From Thermoguttaceae bacterium (lineage in GTDB: Bacteria; Planctomycetota; Planctomycetia; Pirellulales; Thermoguttaceae), in NCBI GenBank assembly GCA_017549085.1, contig JAFYVO010000227.1, positions 1 through 13,664 of the forward strand: DNA of 13,664 nucleotides, read 5' to 3'. A model generated the notes under the pieces. The model was not told the DNA's origin. It made no database searches and saw only the letters and a program-made list of their open reading frames with translations. Shown here one piece after another: positions 1 through 6,525 of the stretch. The first letter of the stretch is position 1, and each line of letters opens with the position of its first letter. The translations under genes and the position numbers were made by a program.

Positions 1-157
1 ATAAAACGCGACGACGAAAACTCTCAAACGGCAAACGTCGTCGCTAGACGCTCGACCCAACGCCGCGCCCCCGACGAAACGCTCGATACGCAAGCAAAGA
101 TAAAACGCGACGACGAAAACTCTCAAACGGCAAACGTCGTCGCGAGACGCTCGGCCC
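1..157. repeat. Two copies of a 58-bp hairpin-forming direct repeat, 99 bp apart
   Basis: Positions 1-58 and 100-157 match at 56 of 58 bases; the differences are at 45/144 and 55/154. Each copy contains a perfect inverted repeat: arms 8-16 and 36-44 in copy one, and arms 106-115 and 135-144 in copy two, where the stem gains one pair. Read on the minus strand, each hairpin is followed by a short T-rich run, so both resemble weak rho-independent terminators for leftward transcription. Copy one begins at the first base of the window, so more copies may lie to the left. A related short word, ATAAAACGC, recurs at 208-216 without the rest of the repeat. I see no coding region in 1-294. Confidence 0.85.
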
Positions 158-218
158 GCTCGAAACTCAAATAACAACGCGCGACGCTCCTCACGCCGCC
201 GCGACGAATAAAACGCAA

Positions 219-261
219 TAAAAAAAAACGACGTCGAAACCGTGTAGGCTCCGACGTCGTT
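219..261 (-). terminator. Rho-independent terminator of the leftward secreted-protein gene
   Basis: A perfect 10-bp stem (227-236 with 252-261) encloses a 15-nt loop. On the minus strand it is followed at once by an unbroken T run (complement of the A run at 220-228). It lies about 35 nt past the stop codon at 295-297, the expected place for the end of that transcript. Confidence 0.85.
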
Positions 262-294
262 CGTCGCTTTTGTTTTAAGCGTTCGTCGTCAAAT

Positions 295-1758
295 TCAGAA
301 AGAATCGACGCCGAGAAGCGCGTTGAAACGCAATTTTTGTTGCAGGAGATGATCCTTCATCGAAGCGGAGTCGACCATCACGCCGCCCGCGACGCCGCGA
401 CCGCCTTGCATCATCGCCGCGCCGCCCATCCCCATCATCCCGGCTTGATTTTGCGGGCCTTCGGCGACGAACTTGTTCGTATTTTGGATCTCTTGAAGAA
501 CGTCGTTCAGCATTTGACGCGCGACCGCGACCTTGTCTTCCGGATCGATGTTGACTTCTTCGACAGGCGCCTTCTTGCCGCCCGGCTTCTTTTCAACCGA
601 ACCGCCGAGAACGACCAGCAAACCGGAACCGCCGTCGACGCCCTTGATCGCGGCTTGAACGCTGTCGAAGCCGTATTGCACGCGAGCGACCATCGCTTCC
701 AAGCTCTTTTGGCTTTGTTGAGCGCCGGCGCCGCCTATCGCGCCGCCCCCCATCGCGCCGCCGGGTCCGCCGCTCATCGCGCCGCCCCCCATCGCGCCGG
801 TCGTCGCCGCCGCGCTCTTGACTTGTTCGCGCAGAAGCTCGGAGTCGATATGCGCCGATTCGCTAATGCAGAAGTCGCGCGCCAACGTCGTCAAGGAAGT
901 CGCGAGAGCGGTCGCGTCCCAATTTTGAACTTTCGTCAAATCCATCGAACCGATACCGCGAGCGGCGAGCGCGCGCAGTTCGAAGTCGAGTTTGTCGTCG
1001 TCGATCATTTTCTTGAAAAGGTCGAGCGTTCCGGTCGGGCCGTCCGCGCCTTCCGGCGACTTGAAGCTCGTCAAACCTTCAAGCGCTTTCAGTTGGAACC
1101 ACTCGCCGATTTCCGGACGCAATTTCTTTTCGGTCGCGTATTTCGAATCAAGAACGGTCGAGAAGACCTTGCGAACGCCGTTGCGGAGCGTTTCGTCTTC
1201 GATACCGAGCGCCGCGTGCCGCGTCAACCCGACAAGCGCGCCCAAACGGACGTAATCGGGAAATTCTTTGTCGCTCGTGCAGAAGTTCGCCAACGTTTTA
1301 ATCGCGCCCGAATACGGCGTTCCGACGCCGTTGCGTTCTTGCGGAGCTTTCACGTCGAGCGTTCCGATCGCCAAAACGGCGTTGTATCGGCAGGCCGGAT
1401 AACAGTCCTTCGACGCGGCGTACTTCGTCAACGCGTCGACCGCTTCCTTCAAGAACGTATCTTGCGCGGCCCCGCTAAGCCCGGCGCCGTCGGCGATCAG
1501 TTCTTCGCGATAAGTATGCAGGCTCGCCCCGTTCGCTTGAACCGTCCAACGAGCGAGATAATATTTCGTCAAAAAGTTCTTAACGGCCGCCGCGTCTCCG
1601 CCGCCGATCACGGCGCTTTTTTGACCGGCGAGGGCCTCGTCGACCTTCGCTTCCTTATAACCTTGCGCGGAAACCGCGCCGACGCAAAGGAAAAGGACAA
1701 GCGCGCCCGCGACGGCTCGCGCGGCTCCGGCCGCTTTGAATAACGAAGAAGTTTTCAT
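295..1758 (-). CDS. Secreted HEAT-repeat-like protein with Gly/Met-rich segments, function unknown
   Basis: This encodes 487 residues from the ATG at 1756-1758. That start is preferred over an in-frame ATG at 1816-1818 because GGGAG lies just upstream and because it places a signal peptide at the N-terminus: MKTSSL, an Ala/Val/Leu-rich core, and a likely cleavage after Val-Ser-Ala near residue 31. The mature protein is mostly helical. It contains several HEAT-like helices, for example CRYNAVLAIGTLD, VRLGALVGLTRHA and LRALAARGIGSM, which suggest a protein-binding solenoid. Two low-complexity segments rich in Gly, Met and Ala lie near residues 318-346 and 436-463. No catalytic motif is visible. 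Transcription is leftward and alone, ending at the terminator at 219-261. Export and the solenoid fold are inferred; the ligand is unknown. Confidence 0.8.
   Translation of the reverse strand: MKTSSLFKAAGAARAVAGALVLFLCVGAVSAQGYKEAKVDEALAGQKSAVIGGGDAAAVKNFLTKYYLARWTVQANGASLHTYREELIADGAGLSGAAQDTFLKEAVDALTKYAASKDCYPACRYNAVLAIGTLDVKAPQERNGVGTPYSGAIKTLANFCTSDKEFPDYVRLGALVGLTRHAALGIEDETLRNGVRKVFSTVLDSKYATEKKLRPEIGEWFQLKALEGLTSFKSPEGADGPTGTLDLFKKMIDDDKLDFELRALAARGIGSMDLTKVQNWDATALATSLTTLARDFCISESAHIDSELLREQVKSAAATTGAMGGGAMSGGPGGAMGGGAIGGAGAQQSQKSLEAMVARVQYGFDSVQAAIKGVDGGSGLLVVLGGSVEKKPGGKKAPVEEVNIDPEDKVAVARQMLNDVLQEIQNTNKFVAEGPQNQAGMMGMGGAAMMQGGRGVAGGVMVDSASMKDHLLQQKLRFNALLGVDSF
737..799. repeat. 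Exact 24-bp internal repeat encoding a Gly/Met-rich stretch
   Basis: Positions 737-760 and 776-799 are identical and 39 bp apart, a multiple of three, so the reading frame is kept. On the minus strand they encode Ala-Met-Gly-Gly-Gly-Ala type units of the secreted protein. This looks like in-frame expansion of a low-complexity segment and could vary in copy number between strains. Confidence 0.8.
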
Positions 1759-2209
1759 TTTATCTCCCAACAATATTGGTTTCGCTCGTCGATTCAAAAA
1801 AACTGCGTTCGACGCCATTATCTTCTATGATAACGTCAAAAAGGGGCGCGTGTCAAGCGTTTTCGCGTCGACTTTCCGAGATTCCGGCAAAAAACGTTGA
1901 AAAAACGGCGCATTTTAACGACGCGGGCGTTTCGACGCGACGCCGTCGTTTCCCCTATTTTACCCAATCGACGCGTCTTAACGTTTGGCGTTCGCGCTCG
2001 ACCTCGCCGTCGGTTCCGACGCCCCGCCTTTCCGAACGGCGTTTCTCCGGTAAAATAAAAAGGTTCGAGCGTTTTCCGCGCGGCGCTAGGCGACCGTTTT
2101 TCCCCCTTATATATTAATTATCGGCGTTTTTACGTTCGTTCGCCAACCGCTTTCGCTTTCCTAACCGCCCTGTTTCCTTAACCCGCCCCGCTTTTTGAGA
2201 GTCTCGCCA
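1759..2209. other. Divergent intergenic region, 451 bp
   Basis: This region separates the leftward secreted-protein gene from the rightward RmlD-like gene and must hold both promoters. For the left gene, the minus strand shows GATAAT (complement of 1817-1822) and TTGACG (complement of 1834-1839), but the spacing of 11 is too short for one promoter. For the right gene there is an AT-rich patch at 2107-2120 with a TATATT hexamer but no good -35. I see no RNA gene and no convincing small gene. Confidence 0.5.
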
Positions 2210-3313
2210 ATGCGCGTTTACCGCCGCCCCACTTACGACGAAATGTTGAACGAATGCCGCCGCCAACTCGACGCGCCGGCCGGTCGCCGTCTCCCGACGC
2301 CCCCTCTTCCGCTCTTGATCACCGGCGTTACCGGGGTCGCGGGTTACGGAGCGTTGGCTTATTTTCAATCGCGTTTTCCCGGCCAAGTCTTCGGCGCGGT
2401 TCAGGAAAGCGACGTCGATTTCCCGGCGCCCGACCTAATTTACACCGACTTGAAAAATTACGAAACGCTCGAACGCCTCCTCGACGAAAAACAAATCGCC
2501 GCGATCCTCGACTGCGCCGGGAACTGCGCGCTCAAGGCTTGCCAACTCGACCCGCCGCTCGCTTGGGCGCTGAACGTCGAAATCGTTCGCAACTTGGCGA
2601 AGTACGCCGAAAAACGGCAAATCCGGCTCGTTCACCTCTCGGTCGATATGGTTTTCGGCGGGCGCCCCGGCGGCGGGTACCGCGAAGACGAGCCGACTTG
2701 CCCGGTCAACGTTTACGGTCGCACGATGGTCGCCGGAGAGCGGGAGGTCGCCGACCTTTGCCCGAGCGCCGCGACGTTGCGCATCTCGATGCCGATGACG
2801 ATCAGTTACAACGGACACGCGGGCGCCATCGACTGGATCGCTTCCCGATTCCGTTGCGACCGTCCGGCGACGCTCTATTACGACGAGGTGCGCACGCCGA
2901 CTTACGTCGACGAAATGAGCCGCGTTTTTCAAGAGTTTTTGGCGAACGACTTCGCCGGAATCCTTCATTGCGGCGGCAATCGTCAGGTTTCGCTCAACCA
3001 AATGGCGCAGATTGTCAATCGAACCGGCGGTTTCGACCCGGAACTCCTTTTCGGGATGCTCATCGAGGAATCTTGCCCGGTGCCGCCGCGCGTTCGCAAC
3101 TGTTCGCTCGACTCGTCGAAGTTGGCGGAAGTCCTCGGATACGAGCCGTTTACCCCTTGGCCGGGAAATCCCGAACATATGCCCGACGACCGCGATTGGC
3201 ATTTCAAACGCCGCGACGGCGAGCCGGGCTCAATCCCGTATATGAACCGCGTTCTCGGGTTTTCGCCGCGCCTTTATCGTTCGGATGAAGATTATTTGCG
3301 CGATTTATTTTAA
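2210..3313 (+). CDS. RmlD-like SDR-family NAD(P)-binding protein with altered catalytic residues
   Basis: This encodes 367 residues from the ATG at 2210. An in-frame TTG at 2195 has no ribosome site, whereas GAGAG lies 8 nt before the ATG. A Rossmann nucleotide-binding motif TGVTGVAG is at residues 38-45. The overall pattern is that of the RmlD group (dTDP-4-dehydrorhamnose reductase and relatives): a SVDMVFGG segment at 144-151, YGRTMVAGE at 169-177, a TPTYVDEM segment, and a C-terminal SLDSSKLAEVLGY segment. In the family the first reads STDYVF and the second YGxxKxxGE. Here the catalytic Thr is Val145 and the catalytic Lys is Met173, while Tyr169 remains. NAD(P) binding is therefore likely, but standard reductase activity is doubtful. 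The gene stands alone, with no sugar-nucleotide genes beside it. A structural or regulatory role, or an altered chemistry, is possible. Confidence 0.8.
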   Translation: MRVYRRPTYDEMLNECRRQLDAPAGRRLPTPPLPLLITGVTGVAGYGALAYFQSRFPGQVFGAVQESDVDFPAPDLIYTDLKNYETLERLLDEKQIAAILDCAGNCALKACQLDPPLAWALNVEIVRNLAKYAEKRQIRLVHLSVDMVFGGRPGGGYREDEPTCPVNVYGRTMVAGEREVADLCPSAATLRISMPMTISYNGHAGAIDWIASRFRCDRPATLYYDEVRTPTYVDEMSRVFQEFLANDFAGILHCGGNRQVSLNQMAQIVNRTGGFDPELLFGMLIEESCPVPPRVRNCSLDSSKLAEVLGYEPFTPWPGNPEHMPDDRDWHFKRRDGEPGSIPYMNRVLGFSPRLYRSDEDYLRDLF

Positions 3314-3403
3314 TCGTTCGATTTCGCAATCAAATTTTATTCAATCTTTCAACGAATATCTATTTCCGCGACGCGAGGCGTTCTCTTTTTCCGCCTCGCT
3401 CGG

Positions 3404-3430
3404 AAAAAACGACGCTCTCGGTCGTTCTTT
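3404..3430 (+). terminator. Probable terminator after the RmlD-like gene
   Basis: AAAAAACGAC (3404-3413) pairs with GTCGTTCTTT (3421-3430) except for one mismatch, around a 7-nt loop, giving an A-rich/T-rich flanked stem typical of intrinsic terminators. It lies about 90 nt after the stop codon of the upstream gene. The T run is interrupted by one C, so efficiency is uncertain. Confidence 0.5.
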
Positions 3431-3495
3431 GAAGAAATTTCGACAAAAATGGTCGAGTTTCCCAAAAAACGAGAAGACGCCGCGCTTTTTTGGAG

Positions 3496-3501
3496 TATAA
3501 T
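3496..3501 (+). promoter_or_regulatory. Candidate -10 box for hcp
   Basis: The hexamer is a perfect TATAAT, about 162 nt before the hcp start codon. No recognisable -35 hexamer lies 15-19 nt upstream, which would fit a promoter that depends on an activator. That reading is inference; hcp genes in other bacteria are often controlled by CRP/FNR-type or NO-sensing regulators. Confidence 0.4.
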
Positions 3502-3650
3502 AACGAATAATCGTCGCCGAAACGCCCGCCTTTTCGTTGAAATCGGTCGAGGCTTATCGACTTCGGCGCCCGAGCGCGAGATCTTCGGCGTCCGGCCTTC
3601 CCGAACGACTCCCGCCTTTATGTCGAATACGTTGAAAATTTGAATATTGC

Positions 3651-3656
3651 GGAGGA
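3651..3656 (+). promoter_or_regulatory. hcp: Ribosome binding site that fixes the hcp start
   Basis: GGAGGA lies 7 nt before the ATG at 3664. It shows that translation starts at MFCFQCQE rather than at an upstream in-frame start at 3640, and MFCxQC is also the usual N-terminus of this family. Confidence 0.8.
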
Positions 3657-3663
3657 AATTCCG

Positions 3664-5214
3664 ATGTTTTGCTTCCAATGCCAAGAAACGAGCGGCGGCC
3701 AAGGCTGCTCCCGCGTCGGCGTTTGCGGGAAAACCGCCGAAGTCGCCGACCTCCAAGACCTCTTGATCGCCGAACTGAAAAAAATCGCGCTGACCCGCCC
3801 CGTCGACCGCGAAACCGGCCGTTTCCTCGTTAAAGCGCTCTTCGCGACGATCACAAACGCCGACTTCGACCCGGCCTCGCTCGAAGCGAAAATAGCCGAA
3901 GCGCGTTCCCTCGTCGGCGATTGCGGCGACGCGGCGCGAATCGACGTTCCGCTCGGCGTCTTGGCCGAAGAAAACGAAGACGTCCGCTCGCTCAAAGAGC
4001 TGATTACTTACGGCGTCAAGGGAGTCGCGGCTTACGCCGAACACGCGGCGGTTCTCGGGTTCGAGGACGACGCGATTTACGCGTTCGTCGGGAAAGCGCT
4101 CGCGACGGTCGCCGGAGAGCCGAGCGTCGACGAACTGCTCGCGCTCGCGCTCGAATGCGGTTCGGTCGCGGTCAAAACGACGACGCTCCTCGACCAAGCG
4201 AACACGTCGACCTTCGGGACGCCGCAAGGAACGACGGTCGACCTCGGCGTCGGAACGCGCCCCGGGATTTTGATTTCCGGACACGACCTTCTCGACTTGA
4301 AAGAGTTGCTCGAGCAGTCCGCGGACGCCGGCGTCGACGTTTACACGCACTCGGAAATGCTCCCGGCGCACGGGTATCCGGAACTCAAAAAATATCCGCA
4401 TTTGCGCGGAAATTACGGCGGCGCTTGGCATGCGCAGTCGAAAGAGTTCGGCCCCTTCAACGGCCCGATCGTTTTGACGACGAACTGCCTGACCCCGCCG
4501 CGCGACGAGTACCGCGACCGCCTCTTCGCGACCGGCCCCGTCGCTTGGCCCGGCGTCAAGCGAATCGGCGAACGTCCCGAAGGCGGGCAAAAGGACTTTT
4601 CGGAAGTTATCGCCTTAGCGAAAACTTGCGCGCCGCCGACCGAACTCGAAACCGGAACCGTTTCGACCGGCTTCGCTCGCGACCAAATTCTCGCCGTCGC
4701 GGATAAAGTCGTCGAAGCGGTAAAAGCGGGGAAAATCAAGCGTTTCGTCGTAATGGCCGGCTGCGACGGGCGCGCGCCGTCGCGGAAGTATTTTACCGAA
4801 GTCGCGCAAAAGTTGCCGCAAGACTGCGTTATTTTGACCGCCGGGTGCGCCAAATACCGTTACAATAAACTAAATCTCGGCGACGTCGACGGGATTCCGC
4901 GCGTCCTCGACGCCGGGCAGTGCAACGACTCCTACTCGCTGGCGGTCGTCGCGCTGAAGTTGAAGGAAGTTTTCGGGCTCGACGACGTCAACGACCTTCC
5001 GCTCTCCTTCGACCTCGGTTGGTACGAACAAAAAGCGGTCGCGGTGTTGCTCGCGCTCCTCTCGCTCGGCTTCAAGGGGATTCGGCTCGGCCCGACCCTT
5101 CCGGCGTTCGTTTCCCCGGGCGTTTTGAAGGTGTTGGTCGAGAATTTCGACGTCAAACCGACGACGACCGCCGACCCGGACGCCGACGTCGCCGCGATCG
5201 CCGCCGGAAAATGA
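3664..5214 (+). CDS. hcp: Hybrid-cluster protein (Hcp), hydroxylamine/NO reductase
   Basis: This is a 516-residue cytoplasmic iron-sulfur protein of the prismane/Hcp family, which reduces hydroxylamine in vitro and nitric oxide in vivo. The N-terminal cluster motif is C3-x2-C6-x8-C15-x5-C21, the spacing of the class found in strict anaerobes such as Desulfovibrio, which carry a [4Fe-4S] cluster there. The hybrid-cluster ligands are all present: His207, Glu231, Cys275, Cys367 (the persulfide position), Cys395, Cys420, Glu455 and Lys457. Their spacings (24, 44, 92, 28, 25, 35, 2) match those I recall for the Desulfovibrio enzyme (His244 to Lys496). The central helical region is present, so this is not the short class III form. 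No hcr-type reductase gene is adjacent, so the electron donor must be encoded elsewhere. The gene is apparently monocistronic, ending at the terminator at 5250-5293. Confidence 0.97.
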   Translation: MFCFQCQETSGGQGCSRVGVCGKTAEVADLQDLLIAELKKIALTRPVDRETGRFLVKALFATITNADFDPASLEAKIAEARSLVGDCGDAARIDVPLGVLAEENEDVRSLKELITYGVKGVAAYAEHAAVLGFEDDAIYAFVGKALATVAGEPSVDELLALALECGSVAVKTTTLLDQANTSTFGTPQGTTVDLGVGTRPGILISGHDLLDLKELLEQSADAGVDVYTHSEMLPAHGYPELKKYPHLRGNYGGAWHAQSKEFGPFNGPIVLTTNCLTPPRDEYRDRLFATGPVAWPGVKRIGERPEGGQKDFSEVIALAKTCAPPTELETGTVSTGFARDQILAVADKVVEAVKAGKIKRFVVMAGCDGRAPSRKYFTEVAQKLPQDCVILTAGCAKYRYNKLNLGDVDGIPRVLDAGQCNDSYSLAVVALKLKEVFGLDDVNDLPLSFDLGWYEQKAVAVLLALLSLGFKGIRLGPTLPAFVSPGVLKVLVENFDVKPTTTADPDADVAAIAAGK

Positions 5215-5222
5215 CGCGCGCC

Positions 5223-5250
5223 CGTCGCAACGTCGCAACGTCGCAACGTA
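5223..5250. repeat. Three tandem copies of an 8-bp unit
   Basis: CGTCGCAA occurs three times in a row (5223-5230, 5231-5238, 5239-5246), followed by a partial fourth copy (CGTA). It sits between the hcp stop codon and the terminator. A simple slippage repeat is the likeliest explanation. Confidence 0.8.
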
Positions 5251-5293
5251 AAAAAACGCCGCTCCGACGCAACGTCGAAAGCGGCGTTTTTTT
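5250..5293. terminator. Bidirectional terminator between hcp and the HYExAFE gene
   Basis: A 14-bp stem, AAAAAAACGCCGCT (5250-5263) with its complement (5280-5293), encloses a 16-nt loop that itself can form CGACG/CGTCG (5265-5269 with 5273-5277). Seven T residues end the structure on either strand. It therefore suits both converging genes, hcp from the left and the response regulator/HYExAFE pair from the right. Confidence 0.9.
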
Positions 5294-5358
5294 CGCCGAA
5301 ACGAATTTAGCGGAAAAAGGCGGGGCGAAGAAAAAAGGCGCGCCGGAACGCTTCCGCG

Positions 5359-5880
5359 TCAGCGCAAACGGAAGAACGCCGCCGCGTCTTCGGCGACCTC
5401 GCGGAACCGCCGCGCCGGAATTTCGAACGTCCCCCACTTCGGCGAAATATGCCGCGCTTCGCTCAAAAACGTCTTGACCGGAACGGCGAAAAACGCGTAC
5501 TCCGCGCCGCGCCAACGGAAAAGACGCTCGGGGGGCGCCGGTTTCTTGTCGCCGACGACCCAATACGCGAAAACGAAAAGCGAACGGTCGCGGTACGCCG
5601 CGCTTCCGGCGCCGAGAATCTCCTCCCAACGGAGCAAACCGACCAAGTCGTCCCGCGTCGTCCAGTTCTTCCAATATTTCGGCGACGCGCAACCGCCGGG
5701 GAAACGCCGGCCCTTCACGTCGACGATCCAGTTCGCGCCGTCCGCCCCGGAAACGACGAAGTCGAAATTTTTCAACGTCTTGCCGTTTTCGAGTTGGAAA
5801 CGCCGCTCCTGTCGATTCGCCAAATACGGAGCGCGCGCCGACCGCAGAAAACGCTCGAACGCCAGTTCGTACCGGTTCAA
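5359..5880 (-). CDS. HYExAFE-family protein, PD-(D/E)XK nuclease-like
   Basis: This encodes 173 residues from a TTG at 5878-5880. AAGGAGGG lies 5 nt upstream and an in-frame stop lies shortly before it, so TTG is the only reasonable start. The N-terminus NRYELAFERFL matches the HYExAFE signature of a family I know as widespread in Planctomycetota, with Arg in place of the first His. An NFDFVV strand (Asp40) followed by IVDVKGRRFP (Asp54-x-Lys56), with Glu5/Glu9 in the first helix, is the arrangement of the PD-(D/E)XK nuclease fold. The YWKNWTTRDDL and LFVFAYW segments also fit the family. Biological function is unknown; a DNA or RNA processing role is only inference from the fold. It lies 47 bp behind the response regulator gene on the same strand, so the two are probably cotranscribed. 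Confidence 0.8.
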   Translation of the reverse strand: MNRYELAFERFLRSARAPYLANRQERRFQLENGKTLKNFDFVVSGADGANWIVDVKGRRFPGGCASPKYWKNWTTRDDLVGLLRWEEILGAGSAAYRDRSLFVFAYWVVGDKKPAPPERLFRWRGAEYAFFAVPVKTFLSEARHISPKWGTFEIPARRFREVAEDAAAFFRLR

Positions 5881-5885
5881 CGCCG

Positions 5886-5893
5886 CCCTCCTT
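5886..5893 (-). promoter_or_regulatory. Strong ribosome binding site in front of a TTG start
   Basis: The minus strand reads AAGGAGGG, a full Shine-Dalgarno match, 5 nt before TTG at 5880-5878. The strong site probably compensates for the weak start codon. Confidence 0.8.
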
Positions 5894-5927
5894 ATTTACC
5901 CTAAACGCCCCAAATCGCCAACCGGCG

Positions 5928-6314
5928 TCAGCGTTCGTTAAGAACGCGCTCGATCGCGTCGATCAGCTCGTCCATCGGGAACGGTTTGCGGATGTACGCG
6001 TCGACGCCGAGTTTTTCAGCGTATTCTTTGTGTCGGTTCCCTTCGTTGGCGGTGATCATAATGATCCGCGTCGGGAAGTCGTCGATTTGTCGGAGCGTTT
6101 CCAAGACGAGAAACCCGCTCCGCTTCGGCATCATCATATCCAAGATCATTAAGTCGGGGCGCCGACGTTCCGCGAGCGCCAAACCGGTCGCGCCGTCGCG
6201 AGCGACCTCGACTTCGTATCCGAGCGCTTCGAGCGCCAGCCGCGTCGACTCCGATATTTCCGGGTCGTCGTCGACGATTAAAATTCGTTTTTTATCCTGT
6301 TCCGTCGAATTCAT
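5928..6314 (-). CDS. Stand-alone response regulator receiver (CheY-like)
   Basis: This encodes 128 residues consisting of a single receiver domain with no output domain. The acidic pocket is Asp15/Asp16, the phosphoacceptor is Asp59 in LMILDMMMP, the switch Thr is Thr88 in MITA, and the conserved Lys is Lys110 in the RKPF motif. All key residues are intact, so phosphorylation by a histidine kinase is expected, with signalling through protein contact. No kinase gene is in the window. The start is ATG at 6312-6314; the only ribosome-like site is GGAAG about 11 nt upstream, which is weak. It is the first gene of a likely two-gene leftward unit with the HYExAFE gene. The partner and the signal are unknown. 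Confidence 0.93.
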   Translation of the reverse strand: MNSTEQDKKRILIVDDDPEISESTRLALEALGYEVEVARDGATGLALAERRRPDLMILDMMMPKRSGFLVLETLRQIDDFPTRIIMITANEGNRHKEYAEKLGVDAYIRKPFPMDELIDAIERVLNER

Positions 6315-6525
6315 CGCGTTAATCGCTTCCGAAAAGTCGCCGAATCGACCGTTTCACGGGCGGCGTTCGGCCAAACGCGGCGATCGAACCGCGTCGTTTT
6401 TATCGCTAAAATCTACTCAATTTTTTCCAAAACACGGTCGTCCCTTCGTTCCCCAAAGAACGCCGGTTCGCATTAATCGACCGTTCGTTCCGCCCGGGAC
6501 GACCGCGTTTGTCGGTTCGCGCTTC
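6315..6525. other. Intergenic region with a 10-bp inverted repeat
   Basis: This 211-bp gap carries the end of the cyclophilin transcript and the promoter of the response regulator, both leftward. CGGTCGTCCC (6435-6444) is the exact complement of GGGACGACCG (6496-6505), with 51 bp between. On the minus strand the distal arm is followed by a T-rich stretch containing GTTTT, so a long-loop terminator is possible; it could also be an operator. I see no clear -35/-10 pair for the response regulator. Confidence 0.4.

Larger units (their letters stand above)
3314..3663. other. Intergenic region before hcp, 350 bp
   Basis: It contains a perfect 8-bp hairpin (3373-3380 with 3392-3399), then a terminator-like hairpin at 3404-3430, then a perfect TATAAT at 3496-3501 and a leader of roughly 155 nt before hcp. 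I looked for FNR-like or HcpR-like palindromes near the -10 box and saw none that was convincing. Short ORFs here lack ribosome sites and look spurious. Confidence 0.5.

Noticed and set aside
1..157. CRISPR array at the left edge
   Set aside because: Only two copies are visible, the unit is 58 bp, the spacer is 41 bp, and no cas gene is present. A hairpin repeat fits better.
337..1743. A 468-codon open frame on the plus strand opposite the secreted-protein gene
   Set aside because: The opposite strand has a signal peptide, a ribosome site, HEAT-like repeats and a terminator. The plus-strand product is Arg/His/Ala-rich without any domain, as expected for the shadow of GC-rich codons.
3349..4590. 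A 413-codon minus-strand open frame opposite the first part of hcp
   Set aside because: hcp is certain from its ligand residues, and the minus frame crosses the hcp promoter region with no motif.
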